DNA of 21,089 bases from assembly GCA_015520475.1 (NCBI GenBank), contig WAQA01000195.1, forward strand, positions 1 to 21,089, written 5' to 3'. This stretch comes from Candidatus Bathyarchaeota archaeon (lineage in GTDB: Archaea > Thermoproteota > Bathyarchaeia > Bathyarchaeales > WAQA01). The position numbers were made by a program, and so were the translations under genes. Shown one piece after another: positions 6,317 to 13,553 of the stretch (within the stretch, counting starts at the first letter, position 1; every line of letters begins with the position of its first letter). Under the pieces are notes generated by a model, which saw only the letters and a list, made by a program, of their open reading frames with translations, was not told where the DNA came from and searched no databases.

Positions 6317-8773
6317 ATGAGATGGATGGATCAAACGGTTATAAGTACAGAAGAAGCGAAGAGAAAATCTGTAGATGAATTGTTAAAGGAACTCTCATCC
6401 AATAGGAATGGACTTTCAAGTTCAGAGGCAAAGAGGAGGCTTGCACAGTACGGATTCAACGATATCCCTGAGAAAAAAGAGAATCCATTCATCAAATTCC
6501 TAAGTTACTTCTGGGGTCCGATTCCATGGATGATAGAAGTAGCAGTCATCATGTCAGCCATCATAAGACACTGGCCTGACTTCTGGATAATACTTACACT
6601 GTTAATGTTAAACGCTGTTGTAGGTTTCTGGGAGGAGTATAAAGCAGGTAACGCTATTGAACTGTTAAAGCAGAAGCTGGCGTTGACGGCCCGTGTACTA
6701 AGAGATGGCAGATGGATTCAGATTCAAGCGAGAGAGCTTGTTCCCGGAGATATAATCCGTGTACGTCTAGGAGACATAATACCAGCAGACGTCAAACTTA
6801 TAGATGGAGAATACTTGCAGGTTGATGAATCAGCATTAACAGGTGAATCTCTCCCAGTAGAGAAGGGCGTTTCAGACGTTGCATATTCAGGATCCATTGT
6901 ACGGCGGGGAGAGATGGACGCCCTAGTAGTCTCTACAGGAGTAAACACATACTTCGGAAGAACCACAAGGCTTGTAGAAGAAGCAGAGGTTCGAAGCCAC
7001 TTCCAGAAGGCAATAATCAAGATAGGAGACTATCTGATCTTGCTTGCCATCATGCTTGTAGCAGTCATCTTCTTCACAGCCATATTCCGCCATGAGAGTA
7101 TAATGGCCACCATCCAATTCGCACTTGTATTAACAGTCGCAGCTATACCTGCAGCGCTCCCAGCAGTCCTCTCAGTCACAATGGCTATAGGAGCAATATC
7201 CCTAGCCAAAAAGGAGGCCATCGTAAGCAGATTAGTTGCAATAGAAGAGATGGCCAGCATGGATGTTCTCTGCTCGGACAAAACAGGCACAATCACCAAG
7301 AACGAGCTTACCATAGGGGATGTGATGCCACTGGACAGATTCAAAGATGGAGATGTATTACTCTTCGCGGCGTTAGCATCAAGAGAGGAGGATCAAGACC
7401 CAATTGATAACGCAATCATCAACAAGATTAAGGATGACAAATTCATCATAGAGATGCTCAGCCAATTCAAGATAGAAGACTTCAAACCGTTTGATCCAGT
7501 CTCGAAACGAACAGAAGCTACGGTGAGGGATAAGAGAGGAAGGATCTACAAGGTGGCGAAGGGAGCCCCACAAGTCATCTTGTCACTTGTATCAAACAGA
7601 GACTCCGTAGCCGACAGAGTCAACGAATACGTTGAAGCATCAGCCCTAAAAGGATACCGTACATTAGGCGTAGCAAGAAGTGACAGCAAAGGGAGATGGC
7701 GATATATAGGCTTGATAGCGCTCTATGATCCACCACGCGAAGACTCTGCTGAAACAATAAAAACAGCGCAGTCGATGGGTGTAAACGTTAAGATGGTCAC
7801 AGGAGATCATATCGCCATAGGAAAGGAGATAGCGCATCAGGTAGGTTTAGGTACAAACCTATTATCAGCCTCCTCCTTCCTAGAGAAGCCAGACAGCGAA
7901 GCGCAGCCGATAGTTGAGAAGGCAGACGGCTTCGCCCAAGTCTTCCCAGAACATAAATTCAGGATAGTGAAGCTGCTGCAGAACGCTGGACATATCGTTG
8001 GAATGACTGGGGACGGAGTGAATGATGCCCCAGCACTCAAACAGGCTGATGTTGGAATAGCGGTTGCCGGCGCAACAGACGCTGCAAAGTCTGCGGCCGA
8101 CATCGTCCTTACAAAGCCGGGACTCTCCGTGATAATCGATGCTATAAAGCAGAGCCGAAGAATATTCCAGCGAATGAACAATTACGCCATTTACAGAATA
8201 GCTGAAACCATTAGGGTGCTCCTCTTCATTACAGCGTCAATAATAATATTCCAGTTCTATCCGGTCACGGCGCTTATGATAGTCCTATTAGCAATCCTAA
8301 ACGATATACCAATAATAACAATAGCCTACGACAACGTTAAGTATTCGAAGGAGCCTGAAAGGTGGAACATGCGAATTATACTGGGCATCGCCACTGTACT
8401 TGGAGTATTGGGAGTGCTTGAGAGCTTCGGAATCCTATATATAGGATGGGTTGTGCTGGGCCTTAGCCGTGAGGTCCTCCAATCATTCATATATCTTAAG
8501 CTCTCCGTGGCAGGTCACCTAACCGTCTTCATGGCGAGAACAAGGGATCATTTCTGGTCTGTTAAACCGGCAAAGCCTCTTCTACTGGCAGTAATACTTA
8601 CACAGCTCGCCGCAACATTAATCACGGTCTACGGCATCCTACTGCCCGCCATGGGATGGGGACTAGCCCTTCTAGTCTGGGGATACGCATTCATATTCTT
8701 CTTCATAATAGATTCCTCAAAGGTCTACGTCTATAGACTGATGAATCATAGAGGCTTAAGGTTTCACAGGTAA
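6317..8773 (+). CDS. P-type H+-transporting ATPase (P3A class)
   Basis: An 818-residue membrane pump that hydrolyses ATP to expel protons. Domains run N-terminal cation-ATPase region (15-50), TM1-2 (FWGPIPWMIEVA from 65; second helix near 89-106), actuator loop with TGES 175-178, TM3-4 with PAALP 278-282 (P3A form of PEGLP), phosphorylation site CSDKTGT with Asp321, nucleotide site KGAP 415-418, TGDGVND 564-570, and a C-terminal bundle of about six helices. Residues equivalent to the proton-pathway residues of plant pump AHA2 are kept: Asn99 (its Asn106), Arg633 (Arg655, in ETIRVL) and Asp663 (Asp684, in ILND). It lacks the long C-terminal autoinhibitory domain of plant pumps. An in-frame ATG at 6326 is an alternative start. 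It probably helps energise the membrane or hold internal pH, an inference. Confidence 0.93.
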   Translation: MRWMDQTVISTEEAKRKSVDELLKELSSNRNGLSSSEAKRRLAQYGFNDIPEKKENPFIKFLSYFWGPIPWMIEVAVIMSAIIRHWPDFWIILTLLMLNAVVGFWEEYKAGNAIELLKQKLALTARVLRDGRWIQIQARELVPGDIIRVRLGDIIPADVKLIDGEYLQVDESALTGESLPVEKGVSDVAYSGSIVRRGEMDALVVSTGVNTYFGRTTRLVEEAEVRSHFQKAIIKIGDYLILLAIMLVAVIFFTAIFRHESIMATIQFALVLTVAAIPAALPAVLSVTMAIGAISLAKKEAIVSRLVAIEEMASMDVLCSDKTGTITKNELTIGDVMPLDRFKDGDVLLFAALASREEDQDPIDNAIINKIKDDKFIIEMLSQFKIEDFKPFDPVSKRTEATVRDKRGRIYKVAKGAPQVILSLVSNRDSVADRVNEYVEASALKGYRTLGVARSDSKGRWRYIGLIALYDPPREDSAETIKTAQSMGVNVKMVTGDHIAIGKEIAHQVGLGTNLLSASSFLEKPDSEAQPIVEKADGFAQVFPEHKFRIVKLLQNAGHIVGMTGDGVNDAPALKQADVGIAVAGATDAAKSAADIVLTKPGLSVIIDAIKQSRRIFQRMNNYAIYRIAETIRVLLFITASIIIFQFYPVTALMIVLLAILNDIPIITIAYDNVKYSKEPERWNMRIILGIATVLGVLGVLESFGILYIGWVVLGLSREVLQSFIYLKLSVAGHLTVFMARTRDHFWSVKPAKPLLLAVILTQLAATLITVYGILLPAMGWGLALLVWGYAFIFFFIIDSSKVYVYRLMNHRGLRFHR

Positions 8774-8799
8774 GATGCATCAATAAACCCGCATGGAAA

Positions 8800-8868
8800 G
8801 AGGATCTAGGAGACTCTACAGACACATATTCCAACATTATAGATGGAGGATCTAGGGAGACTTTAGAC
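8800..8868. repeat. Imperfect direct repeat downstream of the proton ATPase
   Basis: GAGGATCTAGGAGACTCTA (from 8800) is echoed by GAGGATCTAGGGAGACTTTA (from 8846), differing by one inserted G and one substitution. The copies are about 24 bases each in the short gap between the ATPase stop codon and the tRNA. No open reading frame or stem-loop explains them. Confidence 0.5.
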
Positions 8869-8897
8869 GATTAACTCTGGAAGGCAAAGTGAAGGTT

Positions 8898-9002
8898 TGG
8901 TGCGGCGGGCCGGATTTGAACCGGCGAACCCCTACGGGAGAGGATATCCCATCATCTTCTATCTTGAGTCCTCCGCGTTTGACCTGACTTCGCTACCGCC
9001 GC
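8898..9002 (-). tRNA. tRNA-Leu(CAA) with a 17-nt intron and encoded CCA
   Basis: The minus strand folds into a class II tRNA. Acceptor arms GCGGCGG/CCGCCGC pair over 7 bp; the D arm is short with a GCG/CGC stem; the anticodon stem GAGGA/TCCTC pairs over 5 bp; the variable arm has CCC/GGG around GTA; the T arm GCCGG-TTCAAAT-CCGGC has 5 bp. The mature loop is CTCAAGA, giving anticodon CAA (8966-8964), which reads UUG leucine codons. Discriminator A (8901) is followed by genome-encoded CCA. An intron lies between positions 37 and 38. The mature form is 88 nt including CCA. It sits 67 bases downstream of the UMP kinase stop codon on the same strand, with its own TATA-like box. Confidence 0.93.
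8946..8962 (-). other. tRNA-Leu intron (17 nt) with bulge-helix-bulge junction
   Basis: Removing 17 bases after G37 restores a 7-base anticodon loop and a perfect stem. The precursor can form a textbook archaeal splicing motif: exon bases CUCA (8968-8965) pair with intron UGGG (8951-8948, one G-U pair) as a 4-bp central helix. It is flanked by 3-base bulges A-G|A and A-U|A, each cut after the second base by the tRNA splicing endonuclease. The boundaries follow from this fold; cleavage itself is not shown. Confidence 0.85.
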
Positions 9003-9012
9003 ATCAAATATA

Positions 9013-9029
9013 AGCTAGAGCGTCTAGCT
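9013..9029. promoter_or_regulatory. Palindrome between the TATA-like box and tRNA-Leu
   Basis: AGCTAGA-GCG-TCTAGCT is a perfect inverted repeat with 7-base arms. On the minus strand it lies just after the AT-rich stretch AAAATATATTT (9032-9042) and just before the likely start point near 9011. That is where a bound protein would block initiation. It could instead fold in the precursor leader. Confidence 0.5.
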
Positions 9030-9031
9030 CC

Positions 9032-9042
9032 AAATATATTTT
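9032..9042 (-). promoter_or_regulatory. TATA-like box of tRNA-Leu
   Basis: AAAATATATTT on the minus strand is centred about 35 bases before the mature 5' end at 9002. This predicts initiation near 9011 and a leader of about 9 bases, to be removed by RNase P. Confidence 0.5.
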
Positions 9043-9069
9043 ATCTTGAAACCTCCCTTCCTAGGGGAA

Positions 9070-9744
9070 CTAGCTTATCTCGGTTCCTATAGTTTCACCA
9101 TTGACGACAGCTGTTATATTCTCCGGTTTAAAGCCGTTCAGCACAACAGTCCTTATCTTTTCCCTCCCTATAATCTCGATTGCTTTCGGATCCAGTATCT
9201 GATGAATCCCAACCTTATACTCTCTCCCCTTGAATATCTTAGGAAGATCACTGAATCTTATATGGTCTATCTTTTCGGCTTCAGGATACTTTCTAGGATC
9301 CTTATTGTAGATTCCATCTTGATCCGTTGCTTTTATGATCATATCCGCGTTTATCCTAGACGCCATCATAGCCGCCACCGTATCAGTTGTCATACCAGGC
9401 TTAACCCCACCCATAAAGACGCGGCCATCCCTCTCGAAGACGGTGACAGCCTCATCTATCGATGTAGGAATCAGCTTCAGCGTTAACCCTCCAAATTTAA
9501 TGGCGAGTATTTGAGCAAAGACCCTGGAGATTGATATTGCTATCTCATCCTGCTCATCGCTGTTTAGACCGGCGTCACGGGCCACCCTTATGAATTCTCT
9601 GGCTATGGATCCTCCACCTGTAACAGCAACAAAATTATGGTTTTGAAGATATAGCTTCCGCAGCACCCCAGCGTATCGGCTTATTAGATGCGGATTTGGA
9701 GGGGAAGCTATAACGGATCCTCCTATTCTCACTACAACCCTCAT
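9070..9744 (-). CDS. pyrH: Uridylate kinase, archaeal type
   Basis: A 224-residue amino-acid-kinase-fold protein that phosphorylates UMP to UDP with ATP in pyrimidine nucleotide synthesis. It begins MRVVVRIGGSVIASP, the lysine-poor glycine-rich loop typical of archaeal UMP kinases, followed by TGGGSIAREFI (42-52), GVKPGMTTDTVAAMMA (about 112-127) for UMP binding, and the adenine-side signature ATDQDGIYNKDPRKYP (about 143-158). Length matches archaeal family members (about 225) rather than the 240-residue bacterial form. A good Shine-Dalgarno sequence, GAGGAG at 9757-9752, stands 7 bases before the ATG, which fixes the start. It is followed on the same strand by tRNA-Leu and diverges from the MBL-fold gene. 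Confidence 0.93.
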   Translation of the reverse strand: MRVVVRIGGSVIASPPNPHLISRYAGVLRKLYLQNHNFVAVTGGGSIAREFIRVARDAGLNSDEQDEIAISISRVFAQILAIKFGGLTLKLIPTSIDEAVTVFERDGRVFMGGVKPGMTTDTVAAMMASRINADMIIKATDQDGIYNKDPRKYPEAEKIDHIRFSDLPKIFKGREYKVGIHQILDPKAIEIIGREKIRTVVLNGFKPENITAVVNGETIGTEIS

Positions 9745-10054
9745 CGAAATACTCCTCTGGAGACCTTAATATGTAAATACTCCACCCTTCTCCTCGATGG
9801 ACATCTCACCTTAATTGAATATCCACTTGTACAGGAACATCCAAAAAATACTATGAGACCAAGTATTTAACTCTATTCACAATCCACCCTCCACCCTGAC
9901 GGGTAGACCTCTTCCGATAAGTCCAGATGGGACGCCCCGTTCAGATAGTTATTGATGATTCACAGATTACCTCCAGAGATTTTTCAGCATTTAAAGCCTC
10001 AAATAAAAGAGTTGCAGATATATCTTTGGTGTAGACTGGTAATGGTGAGGATTC
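9745..10054. other. Divergent intergenic region between pyrH and the MBL-fold gene
   Basis: About 310 bases with no convincing gene. It contains the pyrH ribosome site (9752-9757), AT-rich TATA-like stretches near 9770-9780 (minus strand) and 9990-9996 or 10017-10023 (plus strand), and a weak 5-base inverted repeat (ACGGG 9899-9903, CCCGT 9936-9940). The plus-strand TATA choices predict initiation near 10019 or 10046. No RNA gene could be recognised. Confidence 0.45.
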
Positions 10055-10879
10055 ATGGTTGAACTTATATTCCTTGGAACTGGAGGGGGAAGATTTGTTA
10101 TGATAACTCAGAGGAGGAGGACAGGTGGTATCAGGATCCTATCAGAGGATCTGAATCTTCATCTTGATCCAGGTCCCGGAGCATTGATTCATAGTATCGA
10201 CATGAACCTTGATCCACAGAAGATCAACGCCATATTCGTTTCACATTCTCATCCGGATCACGTGAATGATGCTGAGGTCCTGGTTGAGGCTATGAGCCAT
10301 GGAGCTAGGAGTAGGAGGGGGACTCTAGTGGCCTCCCGCAGCGTTATCCATGGAAACGATATCTGTGAGCAGTCAATCTCAAATTATCATCAGGAGATGC
10401 TTGAGAGGATTATTGAAGCATCAGCAGATAAGAGATTTAGGCTTGGAGATTTGGATTTTAAGGTGACAAGGGCTGTCCATTCGGATCCGGACACTGTAGG
10501 GTTCAGGGTGAAAACGGATGATTATGGAGAGTTCGCCTACACCTCAGACTCTGAATATTTCGATGGTATAGAACAATATTATGAAGGAGTTAGACTTTTA
10601 ATATTATGTGTTTTGAGGCCTTCCGGGAAGCCGTGGAAGGGACATATGACCACAGACGATGCAGTTAAGATCATTAAGGGATCTAAACCTGAAATGGCCA
10701 TTATAACCCATTTTGGAATGCAGATGCTTTATAGATCCTGGAGGGAGGCGAAGCATATAGAGGAGGAGACTGGCGTACCGACGAGGGCGGCTGTCGACGG
10801 AATGAAGATAACATTCAACGAAGAGATCAAGGTGAATCTTCCAAGGAGACAGATGGATCTTGGATCATTCATTTCTTAA
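10055..10879 (+). CDS. Metallo-beta-lactamase-fold hydrolase (RNase Z-like group), function unknown
   Basis: A 274-residue MBL-fold protein. It opens with VELIFLGTGGGRFVMITQ, as in RNase Z/ElaC-like and related phosphodiesterase-type proteins. The di-metal site is complete: HSHPDH at 64-69, His142 in AVHSDPDTVGF, Asp165 in TSDSEYF, and His219 in IITHFG; His197 in KGHMTT is also notable. It lacks the clear extended arm expected of tRNA-processing RNase Z, so nuclease, cyclic phosphodiesterase or other hydrolase activity all remain open. The ribosome site GGTGAGG (10044-10050) lies 4 bases before the ATG and decides the start. It converges on valS: the two stop codons overlap on the bases TTAA at 10876-10879. 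Cytoplasmic; no membrane segments. Confidence 0.88.
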   Translation: MVELIFLGTGGGRFVMITQRRRTGGIRILSEDLNLHLDPGPGALIHSIDMNLDPQKINAIFVSHSHPDHVNDAEVLVEAMSHGARSRRGTLVASRSVIHGNDICEQSISNYHQEMLERIIEASADKRFRLGDLDFKVTRAVHSDPDTVGFRVKTDDYGEFAYTSDSEYFDGIEQYYEGVRLLILCVLRPSGKPWKGHMTTDDAVKIIKGSKPEMAIITHFGMQMLYRSWREAKHIEEETGVPTRAAVDGMKITFNEEIKVNLPRRQMDLGSFIS

Positions 10880-13335
10880 CAGTACTCTTTTATGTATATT
10901 CCATCCGATATCTCTTCAGCTCCATCTCCAGGCCTCCCGAAGCACATCTCCCTTATTCGGTGCATGGCTACGAGATCATCCTTTAACGGTTCTAGATTCT
11001 TTGGAGCGTACACTTTCACGTTCAATTCTTGGCTTAACGCCAAACCCTTCTCCTTCTTATAACGCCATATAGCATTGTTGAACTCCATGAAGCTCTTCAG
11101 TAGATTGCCTGATTCACTGCTCCACCCCTCAACCTCCACAGGGAAACTTTGGGTGTGTATGCTCTCCTTTGAGTAGAGCTCCAGCCAGATGGCTTCTGTT
11201 ATAAATGGACATATCGGAGCAAGCAGCTTCAGTATAGTCTCTAAACATTTATGAAGTGTATACCATGCTCCACGCTGCAGCTTCAAATCGAATATCCCCT
11301 TATGATTGTAAGCTCTGGATTTAACAGCTTCAATATAATGATCAGCAAAGATGTTCCATGTGAAGTTTCTAATGGCCGTTGCAGGTATGAAGGCGTTCAT
11401 ATCCTCATATCCCCTTCTACACTCCCGGATCAGATTGTTTAGTTCTGAGAGGATCATCCTGTCGAGAGGGGCTAATTCATACTCATCATATTCCTGCGGA
11501 AAAGAAGATATGAAACGAGCTATATTCCATAGTTTAGTCAGGAACTTCGAGTTTCCCCTTATCCTTTCATAGGAGCATCTTATGTCGCCGCGGGCTATAT
11601 TTCCTTCTAGGCTGGTCCATATTCTGAAGGCTTCACTGCCGAACCTTTTAATGACATCCTGTGGATCAATCACGTTTCCAGCGCTCTTACTCATCTTTCT
11701 CCCCTCCTCATCGACGACATGCATATGTATCCAGACATACTTGAATGGAGGCTTCCCGAATAGGAGGTAGGACTTAAGCATTGTGAAGTACAGCCAGTTT
11801 CTAACTATCTCTTTCCCCTGAGGCCGTAGAGTACATGGAAAATTCTTCTCAAAGAATTCCTTATTCCATAAATATCCTAAGATGTAGACTTCCGAAGTTG
11901 CTGAATCGAACCATGTATCGAATGTTCTCTCTTCACCCTTAAACTCTCTTGAACCGCATCTTGGACATTTATCGATTGGAGGTTTCTCCCTCCAAGGCTG
12001 ATAATATCTTCCAGGTTCCGGAACAACTATGTATCCACATCCCTCACAGTACCATAATGGAATCTCCGTCCCATAGAATCTTCTTCTAGATATAACCCAG
12101 TCTATATCTATCGAGTTGATCCAGTCGATGAGTATCTGCTTGCTTTCAGGAGGATAGAATATCATCTGATCCGCCATGCTTAGAATCTCATCTTTAAATT
12201 CAACCTGCTTCAGATAGAATTCTTTCATAGGCACAAACTCTATTGGATTCTTGCTTCTCCAACATATAGGTCTCCTCTGAACTATCTCTTCCTGCTTCAC
12301 TATAAGCCCTGCATCTTTGAGATCCTCAATTATCCTTCTCCTCGCCTCTTCAACCGGTAAACCATTATATTTGCCAGCCTTCTCATTCATCCTTCCATCC
12401 TCATCTATAGCGAATATAGGCTCAAGGTTTAGCTCTCTTAAGATTCGTATGTCACTGTAGTCTCCGAAGCTACATATCATAACAAGCCCTGAACCGAAGT
12501 CCGGCTTCGCATATGGATGTGGAATAATCTTCACTTTGTGACCGTATATCGGGACGATTGCGTTCTTACCATTTAGATGCAGATATCTCTGATCCTCTGG
12601 ATTATATAGGATCACCCTGCAGGAACAGAGGAGCTCAGGTCTCGTAGTCGCTATGATTATTTCTTCACCGGTCTCAGCGACTCTGAACCGTATATAATTC
12701 AGAACAGTCTTCTCCTCTTCATATTCGACTTCAGCATCTGAAATCGTTGTTTTACATACTGGACAGTAATTTGTTGTCTTCTCATCCTCATAGATTAAGC
12801 CTTTATTCCAGAACTTTATGAATGTCTCCTGCGTCAACCTCCTATATTCTGGATCATCAGTTTCATATCTGCCGCCGATCTCATGTTTTAGGCTCCACGA
12901 GTTACAACTCAACCCTAAACTTTTGAATGTATCGAGTGATCTGTCACCGCTCTCCTTCAAGATTATCTTACATTTCTCTATGAACTCATCCCGTGGAGTC
13001 TCATGCATCGATATATTAAATGTCTTCTCAGTCTGAACTTCGACTGGCAAACCATTCTTGTCTAAGCCTATAGGAAAGAGAACATTGTATCCGGTCATCC
13101 TCCTATACCGTGCAAATATATCCATCCAGACATACGTGTATGCTTGACCTATGTGGATAGGCGTATTAACGTAGGGTGGCGGAGTGTCGATGCTGAAGAT
13201 AGGCTTGTCACTCTTCTCATCGAACCTGAATAGGTCTTCTTCCATCCACTTCTTGAACAGGTCATGTTCAAGACTTGGATTCCACGTCTTCTCCTTCAAT
13301 TTAGGTTTAAACCTTATCTTGGCTTTCAGAGTCAT
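10876..13335 (-). CDS. valS: Valyl-tRNA synthetase
   Basis: This class Ia synthetase charges tRNA-Val and edits mischarged threonine. It has 819 residues, somewhat short for the family. Visible parts: PPPYVNTPIHIGQAYTYVW with the HIGH-type motif as HIGQ (61-64), CPVC zinc-ribbon cysteines (191-194), the editing (CP1) domain with ATTRPELL (229-236) and GSGLVMICSFGD (281-292), a second cysteine set CEGC (430-433) and CPRC (457-460), TFDTWFDSATSEVYILG (471-487, valine rather than isoleucine type), and KMSKS (547-551). A helical anticodon-binding domain follows. A strong Shine-Dalgarno GGAGG at 13344-13340 stands 4 bases before the ATG. The 5' leader region contains an inverted repeat at 13395-13419. 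The C-terminus overlaps the MBL gene's stop codon. Confidence 0.95.
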   Translation of the reverse strand: MTLKAKIRFKPKLKEKTWNPSLEHDLFKKWMEEDLFRFDEKSDKPIFSIDTPPPYVNTPIHIGQAYTYVWMDIFARYRRMTGYNVLFPIGLDKNGLPVEVQTEKTFNISMHETPRDEFIEKCKIILKESGDRSLDTFKSLGLSCNSWSLKHEIGGRYETDDPEYRRLTQETFIKFWNKGLIYEDEKTTNYCPVCKTTISDAEVEYEEEKTVLNYIRFRVAETGEEIIIATTRPELLCSCRVILYNPEDQRYLHLNGKNAIVPIYGHKVKIIPHPYAKPDFGSGLVMICSFGDYSDIRILRELNLEPIFAIDEDGRMNEKAGKYNGLPVEEARRRIIEDLKDAGLIVKQEEIVQRRPICWRSKNPIEFVPMKEFYLKQVEFKDEILSMADQMIFYPPESKQILIDWINSIDIDWVISRRRFYGTEIPLWYCEGCGYIVVPEPGRYYQPWREKPPIDKCPRCGSREFKGEERTFDTWFDSATSEVYILGYLWNKEFFEKNFPCTLRPQGKEIVRNWLYFTMLKSYLLFGKPPFKYVWIHMHVVDEEGRKMSKSAGNVIDPQDVIKRFGSEAFRIWTSLEGNIARGDIRCSYERIRGNSKFLTKLWNIARFISSFPQEYDEYELAPLDRMILSELNNLIRECRRGYEDMNAFIPATAIRNFTWNIFADHYIEAVKSRAYNHKGIFDLKLQRGAWYTLHKCLETILKLLAPICPFITEAIWLELYSKESIHTQSFPVEVEGWSSESGNLLKSFMEFNNAIWRYKKEKGLALSQELNVKVYAPKNLEPLKDDLVAMHRIREMCFGRPGDGAEEISDGIYIKEYC

Positions 13336-13394
13336 CTATCCTCCTATAAATTGATGAACTGAGATAATGGCAACATGGATATTCTTTCATGGAT

Positions 13395-13419
13395 GTATGG
13401 ATCCTCGCCCCATCCATAC
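13395..13419. promoter_or_regulatory. Inverted repeat at the predicted valS transcription start
   Basis: GTATGGAT (13395-13402) and ATCCATAC (13412-13419) are perfect 8-base arms around a 9-base C-rich spacer. The minus-strand TATA-like CTTTTATAG (13431-13439) would start transcription near 13408, inside this repeat. It could be an operator or, if transcribed, part of a leader hairpin. Confidence 0.5.
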
Positions 13420-13430
13420 CTGATGATACT

Positions 13431-13440
13431 CTATAAAAGG
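13431..13440 (-). promoter_or_regulatory. TATA-like box of valS
   Basis: CCTTTTATAG on the minus strand would give a leader of about 70 bases before the valS ATG. A second AT-rich stretch, CTTATATAT near 13528-13536, is a possible further upstream promoter. Confidence 0.4.
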
Positions 13441-13553
13441 TTAATGTACTTGGCGGTGGCGGTGTTCCATCGTCGATCTTCACCTTTCCCCCAAACAACT
13501 CATTGAGGTTCATATTTTCGAATGGAGATATATAAGTTTTGATTCTTCCATTC

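Noticed and set aside
8898..9002. Broken tRNA because of extra bases in the anticodon arm
   Set aside because: The extra 17 bases form an exact bulge-helix-bulge intron junction and all stems pair perfectly once it is removed, so this is an intact intron-containing gene.
9046..9486. Plus-strand open frame of 146 codons
   Set aside because: Antisense to UMP kinase, with no motifs and no ribosome site; the opposite strand is clearly the gene.
9899..9940. Inverted repeat ACGGG/CCCGT as an RNA hairpin or C/D-box RNA
   Set aside because: The arms are only five bases with a long loop and no extension of pairing; a TTGATGA sequence nearby is not matched by a properly placed D box.
10876..13335. 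Isoleucyl-tRNA synthetase as the identity of this class Ia enzyme
   Set aside because: The DTWFDSATSEVYIL segment and the archaeal-type KMSKS context match valyl enzymes; isoleucyl enzymes usually have a DVWFDSG form at this point.
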